From Pegea sp. RAD2-039 (taxonomy: Eukaryota; Chordata; Thaliacea; Salpida; Salpidae): a stretch of 64,000 nucleotides of DNA. Of this stretch, positions 11,913 through 25,108 are shown piece after piece (positions within the stretch are counted from its first letter, which is position 1; every line of letters begins with the position of its first letter). The DNA is taken from positions 4,030,001 through 4,094,000 of the forward strand of contig JAQGEQ010000071.1 of the NCBI GenBank assembly GCA_034620365.1, written 5' to 3'. Made by a program: the position numbers and the translations under genes. The notes beneath the pieces were generated by a model. That model searched no databases. It saw only the letters and a program-made list of their open reading frames with translations, and was not told the DNA's origin.

Positions 11913-14900
11913 CTATTCTGTACTTTGTTGAGCGCTCACCAAGCTAAAATTAAATTGATTAAAAACTAGTAAGAGATAGATATATAAAGCTGACCTGTAG
12001 TAAGCTCCTTTTAATCCCATTAATTCATCATTAGTTCCAACTTCAACAACTTGTCCATCATCAATTACGAATATTTTATCAGCTGTTTGCACAGTTGATA
12101 GTCTATGACTGACAACTAAGCAAGTCCGACCTTCTGAAGCCGACTCTAATGCGGCTTGAACAACCTTTTGAGTATATCAGGAAATGTTGCAGCTTTATGT
12201 AAAAGCAAATCAAGTGACCTTTTCACTTTCGTAGTCAAGAGCTGAAGTTGCTTCATCGAGAAGTAGGAATTTTGGTTCTCGAATAAGAGCTCTCGCGATA
12301 GCTATTCGTTGCTTTTGGCCTCCAGAAAGTTGTCCTCCTTTTGTACCCACCATGGTATCGTATCCCTGAAAAATTTGAATTTCAAACCCTTGCCTTAAAC
12401 AAACATTTCTATAAGATATCAGTTTTCAAGTTTTAATTAATTTGTTTGGTAACCCTTTTGTGATAATCTTTTACCTGAGGTAAGCCAGTAACAAACGAAT
12501 GTGCGTTGGCTAAAGTAGCAGCAGCAACTACATCTTTATCAGTCAGTTTTCGTGTTACATCTCCAAGCCTGAAATAGTTCAAAGTAGTTTAGAACAACTT
12601 TACGTTTTGCTAGAAACCATCATCTTATACTAATTATCAAATACTAAGGTTGATGTATATACAACTTACAGAATATTTTCTTTAATTGTAAGATCAAACA
12701 GGACAGGTTCTTGTGCTACAAGCCCCATTTGCTGTCGGAGCCATTTGACATTGACCTTCTTGATATTTGTTCCATCAACCAACTGTAGATCAAGTAATTG
12801 AGTGGTTTAAAGCAGCCAACTCATGCAAAGAATCATTTACAATTTCTCCATCATTGCAATCATAGAATCGTTGTAGTAGTTGAACAATCGTCGACTTTCC
12901 ACAACCAGAATGTCCAACTAACGCAACTGTTTGACCAGGCTTGACCGACAACGATATATTTTTCAGTACTTGAGCATCAGGTCTTAACGGATATTGAAAC
13001 GAGGCTGATATGACAGCAAAGTCGCCTTTGCAATGATCCTGAACACTTATTGATGAGAAACTTCATATTTTTGGTGATGTAAATAGTAAACAACTTACAG
13101 GACTTAAACCTTCTGCACTATAAGCATCAATTTCTGGTTTCAAATCGATCAACTTAAAAATTCTTTTAGCTGCAAGTTGAGCTTCAGCAAAGTCTGGAGC
13201 TAACGAACTATTTTGTGCAACTGCCATCGCTCCAAATAAAACTGCCGTCAAAACTCTGTTCATGAAATGTCAGAGAGTCATAATTATTTAGTTCAGAAAA
13301 TTGTACTTAAAAACATCTTCAAAATTGGCTTCCATGTCAATGACAAGTTCAAGTCCAAGACGAAACACAGCTGCATAAGTAAAAAACATAATACACTGAG
13401 AATATCCATAACCTATACCCATCAGCAAGCACTTTCGTGTTTCCCTCCTGAAAAATTTCGTTGACAATATAGAGGCTTCGATTATTTGGTGATTATTAAC
13501 TTACTTTGCAGGAGCTTGTAAGGCTGCATTGTAGTTTTGAAAGATTTTTCTCTCTTGATTCATGCTAGCTACTGTTCCGATATTATAAATTGCTTCTCCG
13601 GCTATCAGGTCTGTAGATAGAACATTTTTTACATAAAACAGTTCCAACTAATCAAATAAAGGGTATTGCTTGAAACTGAACTATTATGTTTCATTATTTT
13701 GCTTAGTTAGAAAAGCTAAGGCCTATTCAGAAGACGACCAAATTGTCTATTTTAATTGCTGGCAATTATAAGCTACTCAGAAAAGTCTAACTAACTACAA
13801 CGTTCCAAATCAGGGCTAGCTTTCTGCTCGTCGCCCATCACAAGTTGCATCTCTAGCATTCCTCCAATAATAATCAAAGGAATAAAAGCAATCATAAGTA
13901 AAGTCAGCTTCCAACTAAAGTAGAAAGCTATTCCGAGCGCCACACCTAAACACCAAATAAGTTGTCAAGTTTTTGGAAAAGAACCACAAAGAAAACAAAC
14001 CCAAAGAACTCAAGTTTTTCATAAGAAGACCGATCTTTACTCCTGTACATCCTTGAACTTTAGAGGCATCTGCAGCGAGTCGAGAGCAAAGTACGTTAGT
14101 ATTATGCTTTGGATCATCAAAAAAAGCTGCTTCTTGTCGTAAAATCGAGGTGAAAGCTTGTCTACGGATCCGAGTTGTCAGTCGCATTCCGCTGGCAGCG
14201 AACAAGAAAGCCTGTCAAAGATGAGTTAAAGAGATCGATCCACTTTCGCGGAGTTGAAGTAAGATTGTTGAAAAGAAGCCTACCTCTGTTGTAAATGAAA
14301 TCATTGCGGCGGCTCCGATAGCCAAGAAAAGCATCGAATAAAAGAATATCTTCCGATTTTGTTCTTCTTTATCAGTTAATGTGAAGATAGTCAAGATGTC
14401 GGCAAATACGACAGCATTGACGGGGTCTGAGCATCCAGCAATCGACGCAAATAATGTCCCAACTATCACAACAAAGATGTTCAGTTTTTAATCTCAGCAA
14501 ATGTCGTCTTACTCAGCATCCAGGCCCATTCAGGCTTGTTCATCTTTAAAAGTCTCCAGAAAGATACATCAGGAAGATCTTCTTTGGATGCATCTTTATC
14601 TTTTCCTGTTTTTTGTGTGCTTCCAGACACAAAGCTCCTGGCAGAGACTGTTCTTCCCAAGGACGCTACACCTGAAACTTCTTTTGTTGGTTTTTTTTGG
14701 GTAGTTTTTGTATCTGCTTCAAACAAATCAATCTCAATTCAAGTCTTCCCAACTCCAACCCACAACTGATCCTTACTTTCTCCCACTTTCGAAGCATCCA
14801 GAGCTTCACTGGAGCTCTTCTTAGAGATCGTCGTAGTTGCTTGCAAGTTATGCAAATTAGCGTAGACGCCTTCATTAGCGATCAGCTGGCTATGGGAACC

Positions 14901-17455
14901 CGATTCAACTACTTTGCCTTCACTAAATACCACTATTAAGTCCGCATTTCGAACAGTGGACAAACGATGGGCCACAACGAGTGTGGTTCGACCTACAACG
15001 CGCGATTAACATCAACAAACATCTTTAAAATCTCTCATCACCTTCAGACGCTTTATCGAGAGCGGCTTGGACGACCCCTTCACTTTCAGTGTCAAGCGCT
15101 GATGTTGCTTCATCTAATAACAAGATTTTTGGTTTCTTAGCAATAGCGCGCGCAATCGCGATCCTCTGTTTCTGTCCACCACTCAACTGACTTCCACTTT
15201 CGCCCACCAAAGTCTCGAATTTCTATCAATTTTGTCACTTTAGCGCCACCACGCGACCACTTTACTCACCATCGGCAAGTTGTTGATGAAATCAAAAGCG
15301 TTCGCTTGCTTCGCAGCTTCTATCATCTCGTCTTCTGTGACGTCATCGCGTCCCCACCGGATGTTATCCGCGATACTAGTGGCAAATAGTACAGGCTCTT
15401 GGGACACTACTCCCATCAAGCTCCGGAGCTTGTGGACGTTCAACTCCCGCACATCACGTCCACCCACACTGACCGTGCCCTCCTAAAACATCGCCGGTCG
15501 ATAAAACGCCCTTGAAACCACTCAACCGGGACCGACCTGAACATCGTAGAAGCGTTGGACCAATCGCACTGTGGTACTTTTGCCACAACCACTGCTGCCC
15601 ACTAGCGCCACCCGCTGGCCATGCTTTACTTCTAGCGAGACGTTGTTTAACACCTGATGACGTCATCAAGTCGCGATGTTGACTTAGTAGGATGCTGTGG
15701 TCGTTACCTTGACTTCGGGTCGAGTCGGGTAAGCAAATTGGACGTTGGTGAGTTGAATAGATCCGTTGTAAGGATCAGGTTCATCACCACGGTTCGAAAA
15801 AACGTCAATCGCGGGTTGACGGTCGATGACGCGGTAAATGTTGGCAGCTGCTGCCTTCGATTCCATCATTGAGGTCAAATAACCGCCGGTCTAAGCAGGC
15901 AGAAGGATAGGACCAAGTTGTTGAGGCTTTTTAAGGACTTACTGCTCCAAGTGCAAAAGCTGCGATGAGGATCCCAAAAAAAGTGGTCATCATATCGCCC
16001 GGGTCAATTTGACCATCCAGGACCAGTGTGGTCCCGTACCAGAAGCTCAAAGCATAAGCCCCGTACATGGTCAGGTACATAAGACCAGTACTGAAGCCGG
16101 TCACAAAACCAGATTTAATTCCGGCCATTTTTGCGATACCTAAATTAGCTGAATATCTATGAAAAGATGAATCAGTTGATGACGTAAAAACGCGCGCGTC
16201 ACCTTTCAATTATTTTCTCCTCACATCCAAACGAAGCCACTGTTCTATGAGCTGCAATACTTTCTTCAGCAACTGAACCAGCTTTACCATAAGCGTTTAG
16301 TTCAGCAGATGAGAAGCGAGTTGTCAGCTGAATAGAAGTTGCTAGTTGGTTTCATTCTCATTTCTCATTTGATAATCACCAGAAAAAAAGCTGTCGATGA
16401 AACCCCTATCAAGGGCGCCACGCCAATTGTGACCAATCCAAGTTTCCAGGAATAAATCAAACCAATCACTAGACCGGTAACTCCCATGCTGAGGTATTGT
16501 ATAAAAGTCGAGACCTTTTCACCCATCCCTTCTTTCATTTTATTGATGTCACTGAGGAGGTTTAAATACTGATCATTTAAAGATGTTTTAAATGATGTGG
16601 ACACCTAGTCAATCGGACGTTAAGTTCTCCGGAGGAATTTTTATCGTGAAATTCAGCATCTTGTCGTAAGATTGAATGGAAAAATTTTGATCTAATTTTC
16701 CTAATTTGTCTGTAATGATGAAGAAAATGAAAATAAAGAACCAACAAAATGTGCTTCAAACTACCTTGTGGCTTGTAGTGACCAACAAGCTACCTGAAGA
16801 GAACCACAACCAAAAACACCATACGCGATATAAACCATGTAGTAGACGAAGGTAAGTGAATTACTTCGAAACGTACTTTTCCTCATAGCTACATAATCCT
16901 CCCATCCACTAGTCAGAAGTAAGATCTGTTTAATGTATTTTCACATACTAATATTGAAATCATCACCTTTCATTGGCAACCGAAAAATTATAAGCAGAAC
17001 ACAGATTGTATTTGAACTGACAAAAAGCTAGCTGCCCGAAATTCGTAAACTCAGTGGTGAGCTCTCCAAAAAGAATAAACAAAACTGGAAAACCACCCCC
17101 ATGAATAAGAGCAGCAAGTGATCCAAAGATGATTAGTAGATAATCCAACCAATTACCATAACGAAACTGTAATCACAATAAGAAATAAACTTTTTTTCTA
17201 ATTAGACATTTAGTTATATAGAAACAAACTTTACCAGCCTATAAAATGGGACTGTAATTGCTGCGGTTTTTTTACCATCCACTGGCTCACTGTAGATAGA
17301 CATAAATAAATTGTAAGTAGATCTCTCCTTAATTTTACTTTTTATTAAATTAAATAAATTAGTTGATTCAATTGTGTTAATAAAAAAGTTGCAAACTTAT
17401 TCCAACAATCTTTAAATAAATAATTTAATTATTAGAGAACTTACTTTTTATTCAT
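11913..17455 (-). CDS. Full ABC transporter, subfamily B (P-glycoprotein/MDR type)
   Basis: TMD-NBD-TMD-NBD exporter of the plasma membrane. Exon 1 is only 11 nt (MNK plus two bases, 17455-17445) and splices to an exon reading [18 protein letters not shown], then [15 protein letters not shown] in TM1. NBD1 has Walker [10 protein letters not shown] near 15600-15570, Q-loop region [13 protein letters not shown], signature [14 protein letters not shown] near 15190-15150 and Walker [14 protein letters not shown] charged linker at about 14.8-14.6 kb leads to TMD2 (14.5-13.1 kb). NBD2 has Walker [10 protein letters not shown] near 12920-12890, LSGGQ near 12330, and an H-loop SHRLSTV. The last exon reads [10 protein letters not shown] then stop at 11913, as in MDR proteins. 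Both ATP sites look intact. ABCB1/4/11-type orthology cannot be resolved by eye. The NBD1/TMD1 exons are GC-richer than the rest of the gene. Confidence 0.95.
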
Positions 17456-17983
17456 TACTGGTTTGACTATTTACTCTTTCTCAGTTTTGTTTTTCATAAT
17501 TTTGTTTTATAATAAAATTTACAAAAACAAATATTAATCGCGATTATTACGTAACATAGAAGCAGAATTCCAAAGAAAATATTTGATTTTAAACAGATTT
17601 AAACTGCTGATGTATTACTAAAAAAAGTTTTTTTTTCTTATTTGTTCCAATGACATACTTGAGATGAAACTACAAAGAAAATATTCTGAAAAACTGACTT
17701 CTACTTCTTTTAATAATTGATAAATTTGATTGAAAACTTTCATTTAAAGATTAAAAATGAATATTTAAATGAGTCATCAACAATTTTTGATAAAAAGAAA
17801 CAAGAAAAAGTTTGAAGTTTTTGTATTTTTGTACAGTAAATATTTATAATCGAATATTTGGTTGAATAATAAAACAATTTTAGCAAAAATTTTACAACAA
17901 TTCCAAAAGTGTAAGCGACCAAATTAGTCATTTCAGTTGAAAACAACAACTTGTCAACTTCCTGAAATAACTTCTTGCTTTCA
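17456..17983. other. AT-rich spacer between F-spondin stop and ABCB start
   Basis: About 530 bases with poly(A)/poly(T) tracts. A 96-codon minus-strand reading frame overlapping its right end includes the last F-spondin codons in another frame and is not supported. It is probably the F-spondin 3' UTR plus the ABCB promoter. Confidence 0.5.
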
Positions 17984-20900
17984 TCAACAGCTCTTAACTT
18001 CACGTCTAGCACCACAAGCTTCACCTCCAAATCGCGCGCGCTTCAAAACCTTTCGTTTCCGGTTTGTCATCGACTTCCAGCAAACTCTCCACTCATTCCA
18101 CTCACCCATCACACAGTCCTGAGCTGATGACGATATGATTCAATCGCGTTTACAAGATCTATGACGTCACTTACGGCATCTCGAAGATTTGCATCTCTTT
18201 GTTATCCTTTCCTCACATCCAGGATAATCAGGATTGCTTCGAGTTCGACTTCTCATCGCACTATGTCCACAACTCTCGCTACAATCTGTCCATGGTCCCC
18301 ATTTACCCAGCGTACAATTAGCGTTAATGACGTCATCACATGGCAACAGGCAGCGATTGACTTCCATTTGAAAAGGTGGACAGTTGGCTTCACTAGCTTG
18401 GGAAGTGTCCAAAAGTCGCTTGCGGGTCGTTATTCCTGCGTTTTAAGGTCAGCGTGACGTCATATGAGGTGATGATGACGTCACCTTGGCCACAAGAGGC
18501 AGAACAAGGCTCCCAGTCGCCCCAGGGAGAATAAAAGCATTGAAGACAGACGTCGCGAGTGCACGTGATCTTTTCGACTTCGTCGTCATGGCAATTGGTG
18601 CTTGTCAAGTCTGAAAAATTTTGAATATGGAGATCAGAAGATTAAGATCATGAGATTAAGATCAGAAGATTAAGATCATGAGATGATGATCAAGTGATGA
18701 TGATGAAGATCTAAAAAGAAGATAAAGAGATCTTTACCGTAATCAAATGAAATTCTTCTTCTCATGCTCACGCCCACACCACAAGTCACCGAGCATCCAG
18801 TCCACGTTGACCACAAACTCCATCGACATCGCGTCGAATCATCTTCATCTTCTGACTCCTCACACGATGATGACGTCATACATTTGCTCCGTTGCATCTC
18901 TATAGCTTCGCATCGCGAATCGCCGGAAGTCAACATTCGTTTACGAAGTGTCAGTCCCGCCCCACAACTAACTGGACAGTCCATCCATTCTGTCCACGGA
19001 CTATACTCACAGCTGGTCACCACCTCTTGCTCTACACGCATGACTAGTTCAATCAGTGACGTCATAACATTTCGCGTTTTACCTGCCAGGCAATCGAATG
19101 ACGTCATACACGATGAGTTTTGCATCACAACGTTACACATTTCAACACTGCCAGCTCTGAAAGACAATCGCGTCAAATGATGACGTCATCAAGTTGCGTT
19201 AGATACTTACACGAGTCCACGTTTTCGGAAAGTGTAGCCCGGACCACATTCTGCTGAGCACCGCATCCATGGCAACCAGGCGGTGTAGATACACGCGTCA
19301 CTACACGATGGTAGTTGACATTGAACCATTTCTGCAAATAAAAACCTGTAGATGTGGACCAGTGGACAAGTGGACCATACCTTTCAGGGGCGCAGTACAA
19401 GAAGTTGGTTCAGAAGGCCATTTCATGACTCGTTGACGCGCGCGGACTGCTTCACCACAAGAGGCGCTGCAACTCGACCAACTTGTCCATTCTGTTCAAC
19501 AAACCTCGTTAAAAGTCCCTGGTCACAAGTCACGTGACCGACCTGAATACAAACACGTGGTGACGTTGTTGTTGTTGGCACAAGTGTTCGATCCTTGACA
19601 AATCTCAGTTTGGATCATATCTGTACACGTCATCACTTTTCCCACTTTCAACATCCGGTTTCGATTCTACAAACAACGACAAATCACTTCTCGAATACCT
19701 CCTTCAAACCAACCTTCAATCCCCAACCACAAGAGACGCTACACGGCAACCATTCCAACCAATCAGAGTACATACAAGCGGGGAAGTCCCCTACGTCATC
19801 TACGCTATCTTCTACGTCATCTGCTTCTTTGTTCTCTACCTCTTCACTTTCACCGCACTGCTCTCCCTGTTTCGTAAGAGTGACGTCACTGCTTCGCGGT
19901 TATTCGAGTCACTCACTGAGAGCTGGACACGTTCGATTGTGATCCTCGCCAGGGGTGGAATAGGTGCCCCTGTTTCGCTATAGAAGGGAGACCCCTCGTG
20001 GTCGGTTGAGTTTATTAGTTGGATGGGTTTGTGAGGGTTAGATGGGGCGTTTGGGGAGTTGTAAGTGATCCCGTCATCAGTTCCCGCGTCCCATGGAGTT
20101 AGGAAGTATCTACGTCATCAAAACATCGAAGATTTGTTCGAAAATGTTTGAAAGATCATCAATTGAGTCTTACTCTCTTTCTCCGACCCATCCACAACTG
20201 CTTAGACACATACTTTCTTTGGTAAGACCCACATTCCAGTCAGGACTTGGTCCAAGCATTGTGACCAGGGACACTAAAAATCGGGTACTATCAGTACTGA
20301 AGGTGGCTGTTAGTGGCTTGAATCTGAAAAAGTCCCGACAACTCTTCGAATGTTCAAAATGACTCTTCAGATGACTCACTTTCCATTTAGTGGGTAAGCG
20401 GGCCATTGTGCTCGCGTTTTGATGACGCTAAGAACATCTTCACCTTTTAAAGCGGCGAGTTCTTTCAACAACTTTTCAGGGTACCCCCATTCAGCCACTT
20501 GTTGAATACTGGCGCTAGAGAGTTGTCCAAACTTCCACATTGTGTAAAGAGGCGAGTGACTACCACCGACCACATTGGACCAGTGGGTCGAGTACTCTGA
20601 AGTCGCGAGTGTCATCATTTGTGTTTAATCATGCATGAAATACTTGGATAATCTTTCGGATGTGTTTCTGAAGACCATATTCCGTAGAACTTCATCCTAT
20701 AAGTAGCTGATCCGCATGAGCAACACGACTCTGAAATCTCTTCATCGGAAGGACACAGTTTGACGCTCAGGGATTCATCGTTTCGATACCATCGGTTACC
20801 TGAAGTAAATGTCTTTCAACCAACTTTCAACAAAATATTCAATTCGCGAATAAAGTTTTTCAAACTTCTCTAATAATCGATTTTAAAAAGGATTTATCAA

Positions 20901-21461
20901 TTGAAATGACCTTTTCCTTTTACTGAAGCTTGTAGAAGCACACAAGCTAAATTTGAAGTAGGTGCTCGCCACAACACTCGGACGTTTGATTTCTTTCCAT
21001 GGTGTGTTTCAATCATGGCTTCATTTCCACAATTTTCTTGTAGTTTTGAAGTGAATTGGTTGTGGGGCTATAAAAACGCGTTTTATGTAATTTTGGTGAT
21101 TAGTGGTGAGTAGATGTAAAAATGTTCACTTGAAATGTTCCTGCATCTTCATCTTCATTTAAGCTTCGCGCTGATATGTGAAACCCTCTGAAAGATACAC
21201 TCCGATCTCCAGATAACGTCACTGCATATCAAACTAGATGATTAAAGAGTTATTAAAGATTAAGATTTTGAAACCTGTGTAGACTTTTTCTGATCTATAG
21301 AATTGAGGTGATCCTTCAACAAAAAGATTAAACCCTCCATTACCAGATGAGAGACTTGTTTCTAGCTGTCCATTACAATTGAAAACTTCCCGTCCAAATC
21401 CTTTTGTAAGTCCCAAAAGTACAACAAAAACAAAAAAACAACAACAAAATCTGTCTGTCAT
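17984..21461 (-). CDS. SPON1: F-spondin (Reeler - spondin N - six TSP type-1 repeats)
   Basis: Secreted matrix and guidance protein. ATG at 21461 starts a hydrophobic signal peptide (CCCFFVFVVLLGL), followed by a Reeler-like start (GGFNLFVEGSPQFY). The spondin-N domain lies around 20.9-20.4 kb (YSTHWSNVVGGSHSPLY, MWKFGQLSSASIQQVAEWG). Six TSR modules with WxxW and CSxxCG signatures follow: about 19.5-19.4, 19.3-19.2, 19.02-18.87, 18.83-18.74, 18.54-18.35, 18.30-18.17, and a final divergent one (DCVMGEWNEW) ending at 17984. Counting the first as weak, this matches the six-TSR plan of F-spondin. I followed a donor at the apparent stop near 18170 because splicing gives another Cys-rich TSR in frame. 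One 49-nt intron (18436-18484) interrupts the fourth or fifth TSR. Spondin-2 is excluded by TSR number. Some exon joins are uncertain. Confidence 0.87.
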
Positions 21462-22416
21462 TGTTGCTTTGAAATCTTAAAATCTGTGGTTGTTAAGCGT
21501 AGAAAAAATAAATGAAAAAATTGATTGAAGCGTTTTAAATGAAATTCATTTGACGAATACAATAACTGAAATAAATTTCTGTCAATTTTCAATACAACTG
21601 ATCAAACAGGTTGAAAAAAATCAAACTAACTGATACTAATAAAATATTAGAAAAAGTTTATCTAACAACTCAATCAAAAAATTGTTTTTTTTTTAAGTTT
21701 TCTCAAAAAATAGTTTTCATTGCTAGATAAAATTACGAATTTTATTTAAGAATTTAGTTTTTAAATATTTAAGCTATCGATAACAAAAGATTTTATCTTT
21801 TTTGATTATCTGTACATCGCAATAAATCAAATTATAAATTTTTTCTTTATCTAGTATTCTCAAACCAAAAACTTGTTGAAATTTTAAAGAAAATTAATAG
21901 TTTATAGATTTCATATTAAACAATTTAATAGTTTCAGCTACTTAATAATAAATCCTGAAGACTTAGTTAAGTTGTATTTGTTAAGACTTATTAGCAATTA
22001 AAACATTTTTTTAAGGTCTGTGTTAGTTTTTATAGGATATTGTTAAAGAATATTTCAACCTGCTAACAAAAAACAGGAATTGTTTCGCTTCACTGCACAC
22101 CAATGAAACAAACTTTGAAAATAAATTAACCACAAACTCATTCTCAAGCTTATAGTGAAAGATAATTCACTAAGTAACTTCTGCGCAAATAAAAAATACG
22201 CGACAAAGAAAAAGATTCATCTATCTCATAAAAACTTTAGAATATCTAATGTAGTTGCTTTACTTTGAGCAAATACTTTTTCACCTACTTCATTTCTAAA
22301 GTTGAAACAATTGGGCATGCTAACCTTGTAAAGTATTTTATTAAAACAGCTGTTGAGCTTATGCTAAATTACAACTTTCTTTGGTTTGTATTTTTAACTG
22401 AGCTTCATTGACCAAA
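21462..22416. other. AT-rich intergenic stretch upstream of F-spondin
   Basis: No supported gene. Long poly(T) and poly(A) tracts. The F-spondin promoter presumably lies here, but no specific site is recognisable. Confidence 0.5.
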
Positions 22417-22692
22417 GCAGTAGATGGAAGAAAGTAAACCTTCTTGCCTACGCAAGGGATTCGCTTATAGTTGTTCTAATTTCCAATGATGTACAGGAGA
22501 GCTGCATCGAGATTAAGAGATTGTTTATCTTCTGGATTTACTCCCATACCTCTTGCAGTAGATGGAAGAAAGTAAACCTTCTTGCCTACGCAAGGGATTC
22601 GCTTATAGTTGTTCTAATTTCCAATGATGTACAGGAGAGCTGCATCGAGATTAAGAGATTGTTTATCTTCTGGATTTACTCCCATACCTCTT
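22417..22692 (+). repeat. Perfect 138-bp tandem duplication
   Basis: Copy 1 is 22417-22554 and copy 2 is 22555-22692. By eye they are identical base for base, and the unit length is a multiple of three. Read on the plus strand, each unit contains KVNLLAYARDSLIVVLIS. This resembles the YADD palm motif of a LINE reverse transcriptase with one Asp changed to Arg. The identity implies a recent duplication, or possibly an assembly artefact. Confidence 0.9.
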
Positions 22693-23362
22693 GCTTCTTC
22701 TAAATTACTCACAAAGCAACCATAGTTGGCGAAGATACTTTTCGCGTTCTTGAGTGCGATATGTCGAATCTTTGACGACGAGTCAAATTCGAATCCACAT
22801 CTTCTAAGCATAATAGATTAGTAACCACTCAACTAAACCACTCGTCTATTCCATATAAAGAACAAAACTGAAGACACAAAAGATGAAGGGTGAAAGACAT
22901 CAAACATGGCGAGGGCTTTCAAAAGTAAAAAAGCTCCTAATCCTTCTTTATTATCATAAATATTTGTAATTTATCTTGGATTGTTTGATTTGTGGTTACA
23001 GAGCTTAACTCGTAAGTTATTTTGAATTTAAACATTGATGAATTAGTCCTTTCCTCAACTTAAACCAACTCAGACGACACACATTACATCTTAATAAGCC
23101 TCTATCACCTCGTATGTTAATCAGAACACATTTTTTTCTCATACCGCACGATTAGTACATGGAACCAGCTGCCATCAGAAATTGTAATGTCAGAAACGCT
23201 TTTGCTGTTCAACGCCGAATTGAACCGTTATAATATTGCCAACATTATCATTTTGTGTTGCATTTTATGCTTTCTATATTTATAATTTAATAGAAATTAT
23301 TTGTGAGAATGTGTGTTAGCGGGAGTTGCTTTATTCAGGCACCCTCCTTCGCATTTATTGAA
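22417..23362 (+). mobile_element. Decayed non-LTR retrotransposon (LINE) remnant, RT fragment and 3' end
   Basis: The left part has the degenerate YARD reverse-transcriptase palm fragment. The right part (23126-23290) reads SYRTISTWNQLPSEIVMSE followed by LLFNAELNRYN. This is the usual C-terminal end of CR1/Jockey-type LINE ORF2 (W-N-x-LP then F-K-x-x-L-x-x-Y). The 3' end, up to about 23362, matches in inverted orientation the 3' end of a second copy at 58.4 kb. Frames are broken by stops, so this is a dead copy. The stretch between the two parts has no clear ORF and may be deleted or too diverged. Confidence 0.65.
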
Positions 23363-25108
23363 ATAAAAAAATAAATGAAAACACAATGTTCTAAAGACAA
23401 ACAAGTCAAAATGTTAACGCAAAACAAAAGTTGTAAACAACTAAATCTTTTAAAATATTCAGCATATTCAGTTTGAATGGGGTCTCAATTTATTTACTTG
23501 AAGTTTTTTATGAAAGTTTAAGAAAAGTTTAGAAAGTGATAGGAATTTATGCTATCTTTTTAATATAGTATTTGTTAATAATGTATTTAAATCAACATAT
23601 TTATAGTTTTATTTTTAAGAAAAATAAAATTTGCTAGATTAAAAGTTTTTTATATAAATGACAAGGTATTTTTCTTAATTTTATAAGATAAAACTTTCAC
23701 TGAGAACAACTTTTCTCATTATTTAATTATATCTAGGTATTTTATTTGGGAAAAAGCTATACTTAATCGGGCTACCAAAAAAAAAAGTAATTTACATTAA
23801 ATCTATAATTAAATTTAATTTTAGATAAATAACTTTAGTTTATTTTAATATATATGATGATTTATAAACTTAAACAGAACAAATAATGGTTACCTTTAAA
23901 AGTAAATGATTTTAAGATATTATTTCATTATTCTAAAATAGGTTAGGAAACACTGATATTAAAGCAAAAAAATTGATTCTGACAATACTTACCCGCGTTG
24001 GTAATATATACAGATGTCCTCTTCTGTGGGTGTTTTTTTTATTTTCTTAGAAGTTAATGTAGAATACCTTACAATTTTCAATAATTATTATTTTTTTTAA
24101 GTTTGATTTATTTGTTTACGAAGTTTTGAAAAATAGTTTGACAAAGTTTAATATCTATGTTTCATTACTCAATATAGTTAGATTAAAAGTTGTATTTTTT
24201 CACTTAAAAGTTATTGAATTTATTTGGTGGCTAATATAAGTTTAAATATTTTTAAAAAGACTATTTTTGTTCATGTTTGGTAATTATAGTTTATTTTTTT
24301 ATTACTTTTTAATTTTTTTTTGACTTTTTAAGTCTTTTATTTTTTCTTTAAAGTTTTGTTTCATTAAATTGAAATTTTATAACTTCGTTTTTGAGAATAT
24401 TAATATATGTTTGTGATATAATAATACTTTTTATATATTTCTTAATTTTTAAAGGTGATCCAGGTATAATTGTAATATATTATGATAAATATATATTTAA
24501 AAGTCTAGAGATAGTTTATTTTAAATGACTTTGTAATTATAACAAAATATTTGAATATTTTCTTTTTTAATTATATATATTTCAAATTCTTTCAATTTAT
24601 TCAATTAAAACAAAATGTTTAACTTAAAATTGATTTCCATAAATTTTTATGATTATAAAAATGTTATAAGTATACTTCATTTCAATATTTTAATTTGTAT
24701 TTTACTATTAAAAGTGGTAATTTTTTTCAAAAAAACTTTTTATTAAGTTAATTTATCAAAATGAATAATTTATTTATAGCCTTTTTTTTCAAAAAGCAAT
24801 ATTTTATGCTTGAGGCTACTTAGAATTTGTTGTAATTTTATTATAGTTCATGAATATTTTTTACATTTTCTTTTTTGTATTTATGAATTTCAACATAGTA
24901 AATATATAGTTCATAGTAAATTAATAATAATTTCATAATTAGTAAACTGAATTTTGTAACATGGTTTATATATAAGATATAAAATATACTTTTAACTTTA
25001 TATAAAAAGTTATAAAATAACATCATTTCTTTTTTAGCTATATTTTGACCCCTAAAAAACTAAAACACTATTATTGGTTGAAAAGTTGAATATAAACTTG
25101 TTACTATT
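23363..25108. other. Very AT-rich intergenic stretch
   Basis: About 1.7 kb, almost free of G and C, upstream of the PHF20-like gene. No gene supported. Short AT-only ORFs occur, as expected by chance. Confidence 0.6.

Noticed and set aside
18168-18170. TGA after CRK as the F-spondin stop
   Set aside because: The GTAAGT overlapping it is a good donor, and splicing to the next exon supplies another TSR with its final Cys residues in frame.
19595-19942. 115-codon plus-strand ORF rich in Ser/Thr/His
   Set aside because: Antisense to F-spondin exons and introns; low-complexity composition and no matching splice structure.
24841-25026. 61-codon minus-strand Tyr/Ile-rich ORF
   Set aside because: Composition reflects almost pure A/T DNA; no supporting signal.
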